This document shows positions 41,105-43,536 of a DNA stretch of 43,536 bases, piece after piece. The first letter of the stretch is position 1; each line of letters starts with the position of its first letter. This DNA is from Chryseobacterium gleum. GTDB lineage: Bacteria > Bacteroidota > Bacteroidia > Flavobacteriales_D > Crocinitomicaceae. The notes under the pieces were generated by a model. That model did no database searches. It saw nothing but the letters and a program-made list of their open reading frames with translations, and had not been told where the DNA came from. The DNA is taken from positions 1 to 43,536 of the forward strand of contig CAMCWF010000019.1 of assembly GCA_945882095.1 (NCBI GenBank), read 5' to 3'. The position numbers and the translations under genes were made by a program.

Positions 41105-41749
41105 TTATGGATTCTTGCGATACATGGACCAAATCAAACCCTCTCTTTCAAACACCACCCGGTCATGAAGTCGCGAAGGTCTGCCTTGCCAAAATTCCAT
41201 GCGATTTGGGCTGAGTGCATAGCCTCCCCAATGCGGTGGACGCGGAACTTCGGTTGGGAATTTTTTATCGTAGGATTCAAATCTTTGGGTGATTTCAACT
41301 GTATCTTGTAATTTTTCAGATTGTAGGGAAGCCCAAGCTCCCAATTGACTGGCTCGAGGACGCGAAGCAAAATAAGCATCGCTTACCGATTCGTCAATTT
41401 TTTGAACCGTTCCTTCGATGCGAATTTGTCGTTCAGAATCTGGCCAAAAAAACAACATGGAAGCGTGGGGATTATTGAGAAGCTCTTTGCCTTTTTGAGA
41501 ATCATAATTTGAATAAAACACAAAAGACTCAGCGATTAATTCTTTCAGGTATACCATTCGCGTGGATGGGCACCCCTTGTCGTTTACCGTAGCCAAAACC
41601 AAGGCATTGGCTTCTTTTTCACCGTTGGCAACTGCGGCATCAAACCAAGCATTAAAAGCTAAAAAAGGATCCTTAAAGTCGAAGAAAATCGCTTCACCTT
41701 TATTGAAATCCTCATGTTTGTCTCGGAAATCCGATAAATTATTCTTCAT
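41105..41749 (-). CDS. pdxH: Pyridoxamine/pyridoxine 5'-phosphate oxidase
   Basis: PdxH uses FMN and oxygen to make pyridoxal 5'-phosphate. The 214-residue product has N-A-L-V-L-A-T-V near residue 46, the FMN-binding R-M-V-Y-L-K, S-x-K-G-x-E-L-x-x-N-P, R-I-E-G-T-V, and the C-terminal R-P-P-H-W-G-G-Y and R-L-H-D-R motifs. The frame extends to 41824, but the ATG at 41749 (MKNNLSDFRDKHEDF) fits the family length and overlaps the DUF4494 stop by 11 bases. Confidence 0.95.
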   Translation of the reverse strand: MKNNLSDFRDKHEDFNKGEAIFFDFKDPFLAFNAWFDAAVANGEKEANALVLATVNDKGCPSTRMVYLKELIAESFVFYSNYDSQKGKELLNNPHASMLFFWPDSERQIRIEGTVQKIDESVSDAYFASRPRASQLGAWASLQSEKLQDTVEITQRFESYDKKFPTEVPRPPHWGGYALSPNRMEFWQGRPSRLHDRVVFEREGLIWSMYRKNP

Positions 41750-42332
41750 CTTCTGAACTGAATGAATCTTCCAATTCACTTTGATCTGTATCGGCAATGA
41801 TTTCTTCTTCTGATTCATCTTCAAAATTGGTAAACACCACTCCTTTTGCTGGCGGTGTTTCTGTCTCTGAAAGGGTTACAGGGTGTGCGGGAGAGGCAAC
41901 ATCTTCATCTCGGTAAGGAAAAATCTCTACAATGGGGGAAACGATAATGGATTGGATCTGATAATCAATCATCAACGTAGCTAAACTTTCTTCCATTCGG
42001 ATATAGGCATCTTTCACATCGTTTGCTGAGACCAAAAAGTTTTGGTTGACGGTTTTTTTCTTATCGCCATCTTCCTCATCAATCCCGTAGGTGATTTTAC
42101 ATTTGTACCACGTTTCTGCATCTTCGTATTGAAAAATATCGTGTAAATCTGTTCGGGTGATTCCTGTAACCATAAATTCTCCGCGAATCATGGCCCCCAA
42201 TTCTTCATAGATGCGTGCTTCTGCATCGGTAAAGGTCATTGCGGCTAACAAATACGGTTCTGTGACACGCTTCAACGTGCCGTTTTCTAATTGTTTTGTA
42301 TACTTAACTTTTACGGTAAACCAACTGTTCAT
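41739..42332 (-). CDS. DUF4494 domain protein
   Basis: This 197-residue protein begins W-F-T-V-K-V-K-Y-T-K, with E-P-Y-L-L-A-A-M-T-F-T-D-A-E-A-R and W-Y-K-C-K-I-T-Y, the DUF4494 pattern of Bacteroidota. The domain covers about residues 1-150. The last 45 residues are a disordered, strongly acidic tail ending E-E-D-E-E-like (S-S-E-D-E-E). The function is unknown. It is first in an operon with pdxH and the M16 peptidase, and a perfect -7 element precedes it. Confidence 0.85.
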   Translation of the reverse strand: MNSWFTVKVKYTKQLENGTLKRVTEPYLLAAMTFTDAEARIYEELGAMIRGEFMVTGITRTDLHDIFQYEDAETWYKCKITYGIDEEDGDKKKTVNQNFLVSANDVKDAYIRMEESLATLMIDYQIQSIIVSPIVEIFPYRDEDVASPAHPVTLSETETPPAKGVVFTNFEDESEEEIIADTDQSELEDSFSSEDEE

Positions 42333-42350
42333 TTTCTAATTTTTAGCTAA

Positions 42351-42358
42351 CAAAGATA
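42351..42358 (-). promoter_or_regulatory. -7 element (TATCTTTG) upstream of the DUF4494-pdxH-M16 operon
   Basis: A perfect TAnnTTTG match lies 18 bases before the ATG at 42332. The nearest good TTG is 16 bases upstream, slightly closer than usual. The rest of the 90-base gap to cdd shows nothing I recognise. Confidence 0.55.
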
Positions 42359-42422
42359 CGCTACAAAAACCCAACAAAGCAGGTTGTTGAAAAGTAATTT
42401 TACAAGGACTTAGGAGGCTATT

Positions 42423-42905
42423 TTACTGAAAGGAACCGAATCCAAACGGCAATAAATCCTGTACTTTCTCAAGCATCATCGTACTTCCATCTTGGTTCAC
42501 CATAATGATTCGGATGGGGGATTTCTGACGGTTTTCGGATTCTAGCATCACCTGACGACATCCGCCGCAAGGAGACAACAATTGATCCATGGGCATCAGA
42601 TCTCCTTTGGCGACAATGCACAAAACACGTACAGCGATACCGGGAAAGGCTGCGCCTGCATAATTTAAGGCAACCCGCTCAGCACAAAGACCAGAAGGAT
42701 AGGCAATGTTTTCTTGGTTGCTTCCGCAGATGACTTCTTGGTTGTCCAACAACGCTGCTGCACCGACCTTGAACTTGCTGTAAGGCGCATAGGCATTTTC
42801 CATGGCCGCAAACGCATCTTTCACAAGGCTTTGATCTGCCTCTTCGAGTGCATGCCAATGATGAATTAAACGGTAGGTAAACTGAAAGGACTTTTCTTCC
42901 TGCAT
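42423..42905 (-). CDS. cdd: Cytidine deaminase
   Basis: Cdd deaminates cytidine and deoxycytidine to uridine forms in pyrimidine salvage. The 160-residue protein is of the small tetrameric type, with a zinc site formed by C74-A-E76 (catalytic Glu) and P-C113-G-G-C116. The A-Y-A-P-Y-S-K-F-K-V-G-A-A motif precedes it. A short N-terminal extension of about 20 residues makes it longer than the 130-residue B. subtilis enzyme. It lies 36 bases after the unknown gene at 42942 and may be cotranscribed. Confidence 0.95.
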   Translation of the reverse strand: MQEEKSFQFTYRLIHHWHALEEADQSLVKDAFAAMENAYAPYSKFKVGAAALLDNQEVICGSNQENIAYPSGLCAERVALNYAGAAFPGIAVRVLCIVAKGDLMPMDQLLSPCGGCRQVMLESENRQKSPIRIIMVNQDGSTMMLEKVQDLLPFGFGSFQ

Positions 42906-42941
42906 GGTAAGTGATTTTGGTAGGTAAAATTACAGAATTTG

Positions 42942-43508
42942 TTATTGAAGTCTATGGTTCACAATTTGAGAAACCTTTTCAATAAAATGTTGGGGTTTAA
43001 ATGTCCGCCACTCAAGGTCGTCCAGCGGTCCACCCATGGCCATGAATTGGTCGATGTGAATGCGTTGAAATTCCTTAGATACGTGGTCAAGCATATTCAC
43101 CGCAGCAATCCATCCGTCTTCGATGTCATCAAACCATTCCTCGTAATAGCAATCATCCGAATAATGAAAATTTAGTACATTTTCAAAGATGAGGATAAAG
43201 CACTTGACGCCTTCATTGATTAAGGGGTTAATGACATTGGATTTCAGTATCATGATGTCGTTTTCAATGGCATCGTTCCATTCGCCAATGCACTCAATTA
43301 TGGCTGTATTTTGAAGGTAATCGACATACAACACTTTGAGGTATAAGGTACTTGAACCGAAGGAATCCCATTGTGGGTGAATGACGTAGTTGTAAATTTT
43401 ATTCGAAAACTCGAATTCGCTGTAGGTGCGCCTGTAAAAAGGAGACTGAACATCCTCTGAGGCGATGTAATCCCCTCGCCATCTGTAAAAAGGCTCAATT
43501 AAATGCAT
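42942..43508 (-). CDS. Conserved Bacteroidota protein of unknown function
   Basis: I recognise this 188-residue protein as a conserved Bacteroidota type without a known function. It begins M-H-L-I-E-P-F-Y-R-W-R and contains Y-V-I-H-P-Q-W-D, E-C-I-G-E-W-N-D-A-I-E-N-D-I, E-N-V-L-N-F-H-Y-S-D-D and Y-Y-E-E-W-F-D-D-I-E-D-G-W. It is acidic and rich in aromatic residues, with no signal peptide or membrane helix, so it is probably cytoplasmic. The ATG at 43508 was preferred over the one at 43523, because the -7 element TACTTTTG lies between them. Confidence 0.75.
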   Translation of the reverse strand: MHLIEPFYRWRGDYIASEDVQSPFYRRTYSEFEFSNKIYNYVIHPQWDSFGSSTLYLKVLYVDYLQNTAIIECIGEWNDAIENDIMILKSNVINPLINEGVKCFILIFENVLNFHYSDDCYYEEWFDDIEDGWIAAVNMLDHVSKEFQRIHIDQFMAMGGPLDDLEWRTFKPQHFIEKVSQIVNHRLQ

Positions 43509-43511
43509 GTA

Positions 43512-43519
43512 CAAAAGTA
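43512..43519 (-). promoter_or_regulatory. -7 element (TACTTTTG) directly upstream of the gene at 42942
   Basis: A perfect TAnnTTTG match ends three bases before the ATG at 43508. Only 17 more bases are visible upstream, so the -33 box cannot be checked. Confidence 0.45.
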
Positions 43520-43536
43520 GCATTTGTAGGAAAGAA

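Noticed and set aside
1..43536. CRISPR arrays, tRNA or rRNA genes, insertion sequences, prophage or defence genes
   Set aside because: I looked for direct-repeat arrays, cloverleaf-sized gaps, transposases and inverted-repeat ends; coding is nearly continuous and none was found.

Overview
The window comes from a member of the Bacteroidota, most likely Flavobacteriales and possibly close to Crocinitomicaceae (inference). Several signs agree: a fused LpxC-FabZ protein inside an lpxD-lpxCfabZ-lpxA operon; a type IX secretion (T9SS) sorting domain; two TonB-dependent receptors with N-terminal carboxypeptidase-like domains; a PorE-like TPR/PD40/OmpA protein; a DUF4295 gene after rpmB-rpmG; a DUF4494 protein; promoters of the TTG / TAnnTTTG type; and start codons preceded by A-rich stretches instead of Shine-Dalgarno sequences. 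It is dense chromosomal housekeeping DNA. I see no rRNA, tRNA, CRISPR array, insertion sequence or prophage gene. No gene-free stretch exceeds about 105 bases, and many neighbours overlap.

Layout. 1-1014: the 3' part of a GH3 glycosidase, convergent with rimM and rpsP (to 2366). 2456-5811 (minus): a T9SS-exported protein followed by a TonB-dependent receptor. 5900-9922 (plus): queE, the PorE-like protein, a UbiA-type prenyltransferase and maf, closed by a strong bidirectional hairpin. 9963-14366 (minus): plsC-ung, then hemE-ompA. 14470-15447: ddl, convergent with dacB (PBP4); both act on D-Ala in peptidoglycan. 16982-26715 (plus): a small envelope polysaccharide cluster (GT4, Wza-like, Wzc-like, rfbC, WecA-like) that runs into a lytic transglycosylase lipoprotein and uvrA. 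26769-27855: trxA and an unknown anchored protein. 27902-33817: the lipid A operon lpxD-lpxC/fabZ-lpxA followed by an rlmD-like methyltransferase and cinA. 33884-34501: rpmB-rpmG-DUF4295, a terminator, then ftsY. 35581-39802: a second TonB receptor, DUF1015 and a YggS-type PLP protein. 39865-43508 (minus): an unknown conserved protein, cdd, DUF4494, pdxH and an M16 peptidase.

Most genes serve the cell envelope (lipid A, peptidoglycan, exopolysaccharide, outer-membrane proteins) or translation. I did not find a convincing undescribed system. The observations most worth following are the 12-unit tandem repeat in ribosomal protein S16, a recurring promoter element only 3-7 bases before start codons that suggests leaderless mRNAs, an RlmD-like enzyme without its iron-sulfur cysteines, and a 56-base overlap of the WecA and lytic transglycosylase genes.
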